Source: Archangium sp. (lineage in GTDB: Bacteria > Myxococcota > Myxococcia > Myxococcales > Myxococcaceae). Taken from it: a DNA stretch of 37,668 bases. Below the pieces are notes generated by a model. That model saw nothing but the letters and a program-made list of their open reading frames with translations, did no database searches and was not told where the DNA came from. The position numbers and the translations under genes are program-made. How positions within the stretch are numbered: the stretch's first letter is position 1; each line of letters opens with the position of its first letter. The stretch is taken from positions 1-37,668 of the forward strand of contig JAUYRZ010000008.1 of NCBI GenBank assembly GCA_030695565.1, in the 5' to 3' direction. Positions 7,922-15,201 of this stretch are shown here, in pieces.

Positions 7922-9351
7922 GTCGCCGCATCGCCATCATCGGAGCGGGCCTGGGCGGCATGACCGCGGCCGGCGAGCTTGCTCATGCAGGTCACAAGGT
8001 CACTCTCTTCGAGCAGTCACCCACGCTGGGCGGCAAGGCGCAGGTCGTCTCGCGAAACGGCGTCTCCCTCGACACGGGCCCCACCCTGCTCACGCTCCCC
8101 GCGGTGGTGCGTGAGAGCTTCGTGCGGCTGGGCGCTGAAGATCTGCTGCCGCGCTTCATTCCGCTCACCCACCAGGCGCGCTACCAGTGGAGCGATGGCC
8201 GCATCTTCGACTGCTTCGAAGATCTCGAGCGCACCCTCGAAGGCGCGCCTGCCGAAGCGAAGGGCCTGCGCTCGTTCTACGCAGAAGCCGCCGCCATTCA
8301 CCGCGCCGCGGGTGAGCCGTACCTCGAGGCGCCCTTCGATGGCCTGCCGGCGTTCCTCGGGCGCGTCGCCAAACGGGGCCTCAAGTCGATGGTGAACGGC
8401 CTCAAGCTCTCCACGCTCGACGGCCTCGCGCGCAAACACTTCCGTGCTTCACCGCAGCTGCAGCAGTTCGTCGGCCGCTTCGCCACGTACGCGGGCGCCT
8501 CTCCGTACCAGGCGAGCGCCGCGTTCGCGTTGATCCCCCACCTGGAGAAACAGTTCGGCGTGCATCACGTCGAAGGCGGCATGGTCGCGTTGGTCGCGGC
8601 GATGTGCGGCGCGCTCACCCGGCAGGGCGTCGAGATTCAGCTCGGCGTGAAGGCGCGTTGGGAAGAAGGTCCGTACGGGTTGAGGGCAGGACGGCCGGGT
8701 GATGAGCAGCCGTTCGACGCGGTGATCGTCAACGCAGATCCGCTCGCAGATCGCCCGCTGGGCACGGAGCAGCTCGCGCTCTCCGGCTACGTGCTGCTGC
8801 TGGAGATCAATCGCCGGCTCACCCTGCCCCACCACTTCATCGCGTTCGGCGACGACTACGTGCGCGAGTTCTCCGAGCTGTTCGGTGGCGAAGTCCCCAG
8901 CGATCCGACGGTGTACTTCTGCCACCCGGCGGCGAGCGATCCCACGGTCGCTCCCGAGGGCAAGAGCGGGCTCTTCGCGATGGTGAACGCACCGGCGCTG
9001 GCCAGCCCCGACGACGCCGCGGGTTGGGAGTCGCGGGCCGCGGTGCTCAAAGCGCGCTGCCTCGCGGTGCTCAAACGCGTCGCCCCCGAGGTGCAGCCCG
9101 AAGACATCACCGTGCTGGGTGAACGCACGCCGCTCGATCTCGCCGCGCGTGGCGCACCGGGTGGTTCGATCTACGGCTTCCTGCCTCACGGCAAGTTCGG
9201 CCCCTTCCGCCGTCCTCGCATTCGTTCGCGGGTGCCGGGCGTCTTCTACGCAGGTGGCGGTACGCACCCGGGTGGCGGCGTGCCCCTGGTGATGCTCTCG
9301 GGCCGCTTCGCCGCTGAGCTGGCGATCGAACATCTGGGCTCCGGCGCATGA
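7918..9351 (+). CDS. crtD: CrtD-type carotenoid 3,4-desaturase
   Basis: A 477-residue member of the CrtI superfamily with an intact FAD motif (IAIIGAGLGGMTAAGELAHA). Its middle part, LSGYVLLLEINRRL, HHFIAFGDDYVREFSELF, DPTVYFCHPAASDPTVAPEG and LFAMVNAPA, fits CrtD/hydroxyneurosporene desaturases better than phytoene desaturases. CrtD enzymes desaturate the C3-C4 bond of a 1-hydroxylated end, and the adjacent downstream gene is the matching hydratase crtC. The C-terminus has the usual VFYAGGGTHPGGGVPLVMLS block. The homologous position in Myxococcus clusters is also filled by a CrtI-like enzyme, so an alternative is that it contributes to lycopene formation. Coupled on both sides by ATGA. Confidence 0.78.
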   Translation: MSRRIAIIGAGLGGMTAAGELAHAGHKVTLFEQSPTLGGKAQVVSRNGVSLDTGPTLLTLPAVVRESFVRLGAEDLLPRFIPLTHQARYQWSDGRIFDCFEDLERTLEGAPAEAKGLRSFYAEAAAIHRAAGEPYLEAPFDGLPAFLGRVAKRGLKSMVNGLKLSTLDGLARKHFRASPQLQQFVGRFATYAGASPYQASAAFALIPHLEKQFGVHHVEGGMVALVAAMCGALTRQGVEIQLGVKARWEEGPYGLRAGRPGDEQPFDAVIVNADPLADRPLGTEQLALSGYVLLLEINRRLTLPHHFIAFGDDYVREFSELFGGEVPSDPTVYFCHPAASDPTVAPEGKSGLFAMVNAPALASPDDAAGWESRAAVLKARCLAVLKRVAPEVQPEDITVLGERTPLDLAARGAPGGSIYGFLPHGKFGPFRRPRIRSRVPGVFYAGGGTHPGGGVPLVMLSGRFAAELAIEHLGSGA

Positions 9352-10214
9352 GTCACTTCTCCCTGCCCAGCGTCTCTGGCTCGTACCGTTGGTACTACGT
9401 CGACCTCACCGCCGGTGACTTCACCGCGGTGGTCATCTTCATGATCGGCTCGCTCTTCTCACCGCGCTATTCGAGCGCGCTGCGCAAGGGCGCCAGTCCC
9501 CGCCAACACGCCGCGGTGAACTTCGCGCTCTATGAAAGGGGCGTGCGCCGCCAGTGGGTGCTCTCGGAGTACCAGGACGTCACTGCAGAGGGACAAACAC
9601 TGAAGATCGGCGAGTCCACGCTGCACGCGCGCAGCGATGGCAGCCTGGTGGTGCAGGTGATCGACACCACGGCCATCTGGGGCAAGCCGGTGGAGGCGCG
9701 GCTCGAGCTCACGCCCGAAGGCCCCGGCCACGCACCGATTCGCCTGGTGGAGGGCCTGGAGCACTGGTGGCAACCGATCGCCCCGCGCGCGCGCGCCACG
9801 CTGACCATGCCGAAGCTCGGCTTGAAGCTCGAAGGCCGCGGCTATCACGACGGCAACCACGGAGAGGTTCCGCTCGGCAGCGACCTGCGCGGTTGGGACT
9901 GGGTGCGCAGTCACGCGAGTGAGCGCACCACCATCACGTATCGCCCGTGGAACGCGGCAGCCTCGTGGCAGGTCGCCGTCGACGAAAACTCGGTGGCGGT
10001 GAACCAGGTCTCGCTCCCGCCAGCCCCGTCTTCACGCACGGCGTGGGGGCTGTCGGTTCCGAAACTTCAGGAGAGCCGGCTGCTCGAGTCGTCGCCCTTC
10101 TACGCGCGCCTCGAGTCGGGCCGGGACACCCTGGGTGAAGCCGCCGACTTCCAACGCTTTCACTCACCGTGGATCCGCTGGATGGCGGGCCTGCGCACGA
10201 GGGTGGCGTCATGA
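9348..10214 (+). CDS. crtC: Carotenoid 1,2-hydratase
   Basis: A 288-residue CrtC-family protein. These cofactor-free enzymes add water across the terminal 1,2 double bond of an acyclic carotenoid end, creating the tertiary hydroxyl that later carries a sugar. The core family block GYHDGNHGEVPLGSDLRGWD lies near residues 165-184, and the WDW triplet at 183-185 follows it. An N-terminal SYRWYYVDLTAGDFTAVVIF matches the usual W-Y-Y-x-D start of this family. It sits between crtD and the glycosyltransferase, exactly where a hydroxyl-forming step is needed, with four-base overlaps on both sides. Confidence 0.9.
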   Translation: MSHFSLPSVSGSYRWYYVDLTAGDFTAVVIFMIGSLFSPRYSSALRKGASPRQHAAVNFALYERGVRRQWVLSEYQDVTAEGQTLKIGESTLHARSDGSLVVQVIDTTAIWGKPVEARLELTPEGPGHAPIRLVEGLEHWWQPIAPRARATLTMPKLGLKLEGRGYHDGNHGEVPLGSDLRGWDWVRSHASERTTITYRPWNAAASWQVAVDENSVAVNQVSLPPAPSSRTAWGLSVPKLQESRLLESSPFYARLESGRDTLGEAADFQRFHSPWIRWMAGLRTRVAS

Positions 10215-11257
10215 TCACCTTCCTCGCCCTCTGGGTGACCGTCGCGACCTTCTTCACGGTGATCGCCCTCGCGCGCTTTCTCGCTTCGACGGCGCCCGGC
10301 GCTCCGCGAGCCGACGTGAACCGTCAAGGCGTGCTGCTGCTCCGCCCGGTGGATGCCGCCACCCCCGACGAACTGGAGAACCTCTCGACGCCGATTTCCG
10401 GCGTCACCCACGTGGTGCTGGCGCCGTTTCGGCCGCGCTTGAACGACGCAGTGCAGTGGTTGCCTTCAGACCCGCTGCAGCACAACCGCAAGCTGGGGCA
10501 CCTGCAGTACGCCTTGTCGATCCTCGAGACGAGCGGCCGGCCCGTGCTGGTGGTCGACGCCGACGTGCGAGTCGACGACGCGTTGGTCGATGCGCTGTTG
10601 AGCGAGCTCGCGTCAGGAGCGGATCTCGCCTGGGCTGCTCCCCGGCCGATCGAGAGGGGCGTCACGCGGGGCTTGTTGGTGCAGTCGCTCCACAGCTTCA
10701 AGGCGCTCGATGCGCTCAGCGGTGGCGCGAAGCCCGTGTGTGGCAAGGCCATCGCGCTCAATCCCCGCGCGCTCGAGGTGTTGCGCTCGTTGCCCGACTG
10801 TCTGGGTGAAGATCTCGAGTTGGCGCGCAAGCTCCACCAGCAGAACCTGAAGGTCTCGTTGGCCGGTGAAGCGAACGTGCCCGGTGCGCCTGCTTCGCTG
10901 AACGTGCTGATCGCCCGCTTCACCCGCTGGATGCAGGTGCTCAAGGCGCATCGGCCGCTGCTGTTCCCCACCATCCCACTGCTCTTCGCCGCCACCCCGA
11001 TGCTGGCCCTCGCCGCGGCGTTGCTGGGCTCGACGCCGTTGCTGCTCGGAGCGCTGGGCCTGGTCTCCGCCCGCGCCACGCTCGCCGCCGTGCTGGAGCG
11101 AAGGGCCTTCACGTTCGGAGCGTGGTTCGGCGCGGAGCTGTTGCTCTTGTTCTGCTGGCTCAACGCGTTGGTGTTGGGCTCGAAGGTGACCTGGCGCGGC
11201 CGGGTGATGGAGGTCGGTGTGCATGGCCGGCTCAGCCGGGCCGGAGGCGTGCCGTGA
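10211..11257 (+). CDS. Membrane glycosyltransferase (GT2/ceramide glucosyltransferase-like), probable carotenoid glycosyltransferase
   Basis: A 348-residue protein with an N-terminal membrane segment (residues 2-23) and hydrophobic segments near 250-290 and 295-322. Catalytic features of processive-type GT2/GT21 enzymes are in order: VVDADVRVDD (D116, D118), GEDLEL (catalytic-type D201) and the R-x-x-R-W motif as RFTRW at 236-240. Such enzymes transfer glucose from UDP-glucose to a lipid acceptor at the membrane face. Its position between crtC and a PlsC-like acyltransferase argues that the acceptor is the 1-hydroxyl carotenoid end, as CruC does for chlorobactene in green sulfur bacteria. The donor sugar is inferred, not seen. 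The ATG at 10211 overlaps the crtC stop. Confidence 0.8.
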   Translation: MITFLALWVTVATFFTVIALARFLASTAPGAPRADVNRQGVLLLRPVDAATPDELENLSTPISGVTHVVLAPFRPRLNDAVQWLPSDPLQHNRKLGHLQYALSILETSGRPVLVVDADVRVDDALVDALLSELASGADLAWAAPRPIERGVTRGLLVQSLHSFKALDALSGGAKPVCGKAIALNPRALEVLRSLPDCLGEDLELARKLHQQNLKVSLAGEANVPGAPASLNVLIARFTRWMQVLKAHRPLLFPTIPLLFAATPMLALAAALLGSTPLLLGALGLVSARATLAAVLERRAFTFGAWFGAELLLLFCWLNALVLGSKVTWRGRVMEVGVHGRLSRAGGVP

Positions 11258-11928
11258 TCACCGACGCCAAGAGCCCGGTGCTCACCTGGGGCCTGGGCCA
11301 GTACGTGGAGTGGAAGCTCCGCAGCGCGTTCCGCGGCATCTGGCTCGAGGGCGCCCTGCCCGACGGCGATGACGGAGTGATCTGTTACGCGAACCACACC
11401 AGCTTCTGGGACGGGTTCCTCGCGCACCTGCTCGCTCGACGCGCAGGCCGTGATGGCTACGCGGTGATGGAAGAGCAGAACCTGCAGCGCTACCGCTTTC
11501 TGACCCGCATCGGCGCCTTCTCCATTCGCCGGGGCGACTCGCAGTCGGCATTGCAGACCTTCCGGCACGCACGCACTTTGTTGCGACGACCGAAGGCCGC
11601 GGTGTTCATCTTTCCGCAGGGCAAAATCGAAGCGAACGCGGTGCCTCCGTTGAAGTTCGAGCGCGGCACCGAGGTGCTCGCGCGCATGGCCCGGGTGCGC
11701 TGCGTACCCGTGGCCCTGCGCTACGCCTTCTTCGAAAACGAATACCCCGACGTGGTGGTGAAGGTCGGAGAAGCCCACGCGCCTACCCCGCTCACAGAGA
11801 TGGAGAGCCGCCTGGGCGCGTTGGTCGGTGAGCTCCAGGCCGTCAAAGACGTCGGCTCGCTGCAACCGCTCGTGCGCGGAAGACGCTCCGTCGCTGAGCA
11901 GTGGGATGCCGTGAGAGGGTTGCCATGA
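11254..11928 (+). CDS. PlsC-family acyltransferase, probable carotenoid glycoside acyltransferase
   Basis: A 224-residue 1-acylglycerol-3-phosphate acyltransferase-like protein. The H-x4-D catalytic motif appears as NHTSFWDGF, and the second family block, normally FPEGTRS-like, appears as FIFPQGKIEANAVPPLKFER. A later P-V-A-L-R block (RCVPVALRYAF) is also typical. The start is a GTG whose bases overlap the preceding stop (GTGA, 11254-11257). Located directly after the glycosyltransferase, it most likely esterifies the sugar of the carotenoid glycoside with a fatty acid, as in myxobacterial carotenoid esters and by analogy with CruD of green sulfur bacteria. A role in phospholipid synthesis is possible but less likely inside this operon. 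Confidence 0.82.
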   Translation: MITDAKSPVLTWGLGQYVEWKLRSAFRGIWLEGALPDGDDGVICYANHTSFWDGFLAHLLARRAGRDGYAVMEEQNLQRYRFLTRIGAFSIRRGDSQSALQTFRHARTLLRRPKAAVFIFPQGKIEANAVPPLKFERGTEVLARMARVRCVPVALRYAFFENEYPDVVVKVGEAHAPTPLTEMESRLGALVGELQAVKDVGSLQPLVRGRRSVAEQWDAVRGLP

Positions 11929-12821
11929 CCGGACGGGCGTATCGGATCCAGGTGGCGGCCAAGGTGTCGGGCGTGAAGGAAGGGCTCATTCGCGCGTGGG
12001 AGCGCCGTTACGGCGTGCTCGATCCAGTGCGGACGCCCGCGGGCTACCGCACGTACAGCGACGCCGACATCGAGGTGCTCAAGCGCCTCAAGCAGCTCAC
12101 CGATGAAGGCGTGTCGATCGCCCAGGCCGTCGCGCTGCTGCCGAGCATTCGCCGCGAAGTGAAGGCGCGCACCACCGAGAAGACGATCAAGGTGCCCCGC
12201 GCGTCTCAGCTCAAGCGGTGGCGCGACGACATCCTGCTCGCGGCGCAAAGGCTCGATCAGCCGGGCATCGAAGCGACGCTCGACGAGGCGTTGCGCTCCA
12301 CGCCGCCGGTGCCGTTCTACGAAGACCTGATCGCCCCCCTGCTCCGCGAGGTCGGCGAGCGGTGGCACAAGGGCACCCTGACGGTCGCTGAGGAGCATCT
12401 GATCTCTTTCGCGGCGCGCGAGCGCCTCATCTCGTTGCTCGCCGGTGCCCCCCGAAAGGCCGCGCACCACGTGATCTGCGCCTGCCCCCAGGAAGACCAG
12501 CATGAGCTCGGGCTCATCGGAGCGGCTCTCCGCTTTCGCCATGCCGGTTGGCGGGTGACGTTCCTGGGCGCGCGGACCCCGGCCGATCATCTCGAGCGTG
12601 CGGTGCGTGCACTCTCGCCCGACCTGGTGGCCCTCTCCCTCGTCGAGACCACCGGCGCTGCGGAATACTTGAACGAGCTGGCGGCGCGGCTGCCTGAGGG
12701 TATTCACGTGGTGATCGGGGGCCAGGCGGCCCACCGCAACGCTGCGCTCGCCGAGAAGTACGGCTTTCAGCTCGTCGAGACAGATGAAGACTGGACGAAG
12801 CTCTTGAGGAGAACGCGATGA
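11925..12821 (+). CDS. carH: CarH-type B12-dependent light-sensing MerR repressor
   Basis: A 298-residue protein with a MerR winged-helix domain (residues 5-72: IRAWERRYGVLDPVRTPAGY then RTYSDADIEVLKRL) and a C-terminal cobalamin-binding region. The residues for adenosylcobalamin sensing are all present: W147, H148, E157 and H158 in WHKGTLTVAEEH, and the B12 signature E-x-x-H-x-x-G as EDQHELG with H193. The distance H148 to H193 is 45 residues, the same as between the upper and lower ligand histidines of Thermus CarH (H132, H177). In that protein dark tetramers repress and light disrupts them. The gene lies inside the operon it probably represses, giving negative autoregulation. Myxococcus carries carA and carH in tandem; here there is one. 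Start fixed by the ATGA overlap at 11925. Confidence 0.92.
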   Translation: MTGRAYRIQVAAKVSGVKEGLIRAWERRYGVLDPVRTPAGYRTYSDADIEVLKRLKQLTDEGVSIAQAVALLPSIRREVKARTTEKTIKVPRASQLKRWRDDILLAAQRLDQPGIEATLDEALRSTPPVPFYEDLIAPLLREVGERWHKGTLTVAEEHLISFAARERLISLLAGAPRKAAHHVICACPQEDQHELGLIGAALRFRHAGWRVTFLGARTPADHLERAVRALSPDLVALSLVETTGAAEYLNELAARLPEGIHVVIGGQAAHRNAALAEKYGFQLVETDEDWTKLLRRTR

Positions 12822-14359
12822 AGGTTTTGATTGTCGGAGCAGGTCCCGGTGGGCTCGCCGCAGCCATCAACTTCGCGGGCATGGGCCTGGACGTGACGGT
12901 GATCGAGAAAGAACAGATCCCCGGCGGGCGCATGCGGGGCATCTCGTTGGGCGACTACGAGGTCGACACCGGCCCCACGATTCTCCAACTGCCGCAGGTC
13001 CTCGAGTCGGTGTTCTTGCGCGCCGGCAAACGCCTGCAGGACTACGTCACGCTCAAGCAGCTCGAGCCCAACACCCGCATTCATTTCTGGGACGGCACGC
13101 ACCTCGACACCTCGGCCGACCCCGCGAAGATGCGCGAGTCGTTGGAGAAGCTCGACCCGAAACACCCGAAGGCCTTCGACAGGTGGCTGGCCGACGCGAA
13201 GTCGAAGTACCCCATCGCGTACGAGAAGTTCATCTGCACGCACGCCGACTCGCTCGCCTACTACGCGCCGTGGCGCTTGATGGGCGCGCTCAAGTTCAAG
13301 CCGTGGCAGTCGCTCTACAGCCACCTCGACTCGCACTTTCACGACGACCGCGTCACCTACGCGCTGAGCTACCCCTCGAAGTACCTCGGGCTTCACCCCA
13401 CCACCTGCTCCAGCGTGTTCAGCGTGATCCCCTTCCTCGAGCTGCAGTTCGGGGTGTGGCACGTGATGGGCGGCTTCCGCTCGCTCGCGAAGGGCATGGC
13501 CCGCTGCGCGGAGGATCTGGGGGCGAAGTTCGTCTACGGCCAGGGCGTCGCCGAGGTGCTGGTGGAGAACGGCCGCAGCACCGGCGTTCGTCTGGCGAGC
13601 GGTGAAACGGTGTTGGCCGACACCGTGGTCATCAACGCCGACCTCCCGTACGCGGCGACCAAGCTCATCGCACCGAAGACCCGTGAGGGCACCAAGCTGT
13701 CGGACACCGCGTTGGAGAAAGCGAAGTACAGCTGCAGCACGTTCATGCTGTACCTCGGGCTCGACAAACGCTTCGACGAGCTGCCGCATCACCTGATCCA
13801 CCTCTCCAACGCCGCGCGGCGCACCGACGCCAGCGCCCTGGAGGATCGGGAAGTCGATCTCGAGGATCCGCCGTTCTACGCGTGCAACCCCACGCCCACC
13901 GATCCTTCGGGCGTCCCCGAGGGGCACTCGTCGCTCTACGTGTTGGTGCCCACGCCCAACACAGGCCGCCCGATCGATTGGCCCACCGTGGAAAAGGAAC
14001 TCACCGCGAAGGTGCCGCGCTGGTTGGAGAAGGTCGGCATGAAGGGCGTGGAGAAACACATCAAGGCGAGCCGCGCCTTCACCGCGCAGACCTGGCGGGA
14101 TGACTTCAATGTCTTCCGTGGCGCGGTCTTCAACCTCTCGCACAACTGGACGCAGCTGGGCCCGCTGCGGCCGAAGGTGAAGTCGCCCGACGTCGAAGGG
14201 CTCTTCTGGGTCGGTGGCGGCACGCACCCGGGCAGCGGGCTGCTCACCATTCTCGAGAGCGCCAACATCGCGGGTGACTATCTGGCGCAGCAGCTGGGCA
14301 AACCCGGGTTGCCGCATTGGCCGTACACCCCGGGCCTCGAAGCGAAGCTCGCCGCGTGA
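12818..14359 (+). CDS. crtI: CrtI-type phytoene/carotene desaturase (second copy)
   Basis: A 513-residue CrtI-family flavoprotein with an intact FAD motif (VLIVGAGPGGLAAAINFAGM), the block GGRMRGISLGDYEVDTGPTI, and the C-terminal signature LFWVGGGTHPGSGLLTILES. Central blocks KYLGLHPTTCSSVFSVIPFL and FGVWHVMGGFRSLAKGMA fit a phytoene desaturase. It follows carH with an ATGA overlap and closes the operon. With the copy at the operon start it fits the two-desaturase route to lycopene known from Myxococcus xanthus; in that species one of the two desaturase genes is a separate locus, whereas here both sit in one transcription unit. No terminator is obvious after it. Confidence 0.9.
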   Translation: MKVLIVGAGPGGLAAAINFAGMGLDVTVIEKEQIPGGRMRGISLGDYEVDTGPTILQLPQVLESVFLRAGKRLQDYVTLKQLEPNTRIHFWDGTHLDTSADPAKMRESLEKLDPKHPKAFDRWLADAKSKYPIAYEKFICTHADSLAYYAPWRLMGALKFKPWQSLYSHLDSHFHDDRVTYALSYPSKYLGLHPTTCSSVFSVIPFLELQFGVWHVMGGFRSLAKGMARCAEDLGAKFVYGQGVAEVLVENGRSTGVRLASGETVLADTVVINADLPYAATKLIAPKTREGTKLSDTALEKAKYSCSTFMLYLGLDKRFDELPHHLIHLSNAARRTDASALEDREVDLEDPPFYACNPTPTDPSGVPEGHSSLYVLVPTPNTGRPIDWPTVEKELTAKVPRWLEKVGMKGVEKHIKASRAFTAQTWRDDFNVFRGAVFNLSHNWTQLGPLRPKVKSPDVEGLFWVGGGTHPGSGLLTILESANIAGDYLAQQLGKPGLPHWPYTPGLEAKLAA

Positions 14360-14362
14360 GGC

Positions 14363-14509
14363 TCAGCGCTTCAACGTGCCGTTCGCCCGCAGCTGCTGGC
14401 CACTGCGGCGAATCTCCTGCTCGCCCTGCATCAACGCGCTGGAGCTGGTGAGCACCAAGTCGTTGCCCAACCCGAGCTCGTGGGGGTGCTTGATCGCCGA
14501 GCCGAACAG
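14363..14509 (-). pseudogene. Short C-terminal gene remnant, unknown family
   Basis: A 48-codon open stretch with protein-like composition (it reads LFGSAIKHPHELGLGNDLVL early and QEIRRSGQQLRANGTLKR at its end) lies convergent to the last carotenoid gene. It is preceded directly by an in-frame stop and has no good start codon or ribosome site. It looks like the C-terminal end of a longer gene whose front has been lost. The family is not recognised; a chance open frame cannot be excluded. Confidence 0.3.
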
Positions 14510-14528
14510 TCAAGGCACGCGGATCGCC

Positions 14529-15002
14529 TCAGGCGGCAAAGCGCTGTACCTCGGTGACTTCTTCGGGGGCGTCGGCGAAGCCGGCGTCCTGCCCGGGCAC
14601 CTGTTTGATCCACGTGAGCGCCAGGCCGACCTCGCTGAAGACCTTGGTCGGATATGGGTTCTTGGCCAGCAGCGAAAAGCCCACCATGAAGGTGCGGATG
14701 ATCGTCGAGGTGAAGCCGTTCGGCGGCACCACCGTGGCGCTGGCCACGAGGTCGTGGCGGTACTTCTTCACCAGCTCGAGCGCGGCCTCCTTCACGTCGT
14801 CGCGCACCCGGCTCATGCTCTTGCTGCCACCCACCACTGACAGCACGCTGATCTTCCCGTAGCGCGCGACCATCAAACCTTGCTGGCGATCGATTTCTTT
14901 GAACGCCTCGGGCGGCACGTTGTCGCCGTAGACGACGATGAGCAACGGCCCTGCATTGGCAACGCGGATGTGGTCGTTTCTGTAGACGGACGTCAGTTTC
15001 AA
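14529..15002 (-). CDS. SpoIIAA/STAS-like hypothetical protein
   Basis: A 157-residue soluble protein without signal peptide, membrane segment or cysteine. Its strand-helix order (LLIVVYGDNVPPEAFKEIDR, then ISVLSVVGG, LVASATVVPPNGFTSTIIRT, PTKVFSEVGLALTWIKQ) resembles the SpoIIAA-like alpha/beta fold, in which a late lysine-valine-phenylalanine strand precedes an A-x-x-W-I helix. Function in this family is mostly unknown. A similar but shorter protein occurs at 33985-34278. The start is a TTG: an in-frame stop lies directly upstream, and GAGG is placed five bases before it. It is transcribed away from the downstream kinase gene and towards the carotenoid operon. Confidence 0.55.
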   Translation of the reverse strand: MKLTSVYRNDHIRVANAGPLLIVVYGDNVPPEAFKEIDRQQGLMVARYGKISVLSVVGGSKSMSRVRDDVKEAALELVKKYRHDLVASATVVPPNGFTSTIIRTFMVGFSLLAKNPYPTKVFSEVGLALTWIKQVPGQDAGFADAPEEVTEVQRFAA

Positions 15003-15201
15003 TCAGGCCTCGCAGGGGGGAACTTCGTGTCTGCCTGAGCATGACTCGTGCCCTGATGAATTCGTGATCGCTCGCAGGGTTGAGCGACTGCTAGGTGAGT
15101 CCGATCCGACCGGGGGCGTGAGGAAGCACCCGCCCCTTGCCGTCCAAGCGTCGATCTTACGGACCGCTTTCGGCGGCACGGCCGATGCCTAGAGGCCGGT
15201 C
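15003..15201. other. Divergent intergenic region without recognised gene
   Basis: This roughly 200-bp gap lies between a minus-strand gene starting at 15002 and the plus-strand kinase starting at 15202, so it must hold both promoters. A short AT-richer patch (gatgaattcgtgatcg near 15054-15069) is the only local change in composition. No convincing -35/-10 pair, repeat or hairpin was seen. GAGG about eight bases before the kinase ATG is its likely ribosome site. Confidence 0.5.

Noticed and set aside
10324-14317. Minus-strand open frames of 513 and 516 codons under the glycosyltransferase, acyltransferase and second crtI
   Set aside because: Arg/His/Ala-rich shadows of the plus-strand genes without any family pattern.
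14382-14411. CCGCAG...CTGCGG inverted repeat after the carotenoid operon as its terminator
   Set aside because: Only a six-base stem with a long loop and no T-tract; too weak to call.
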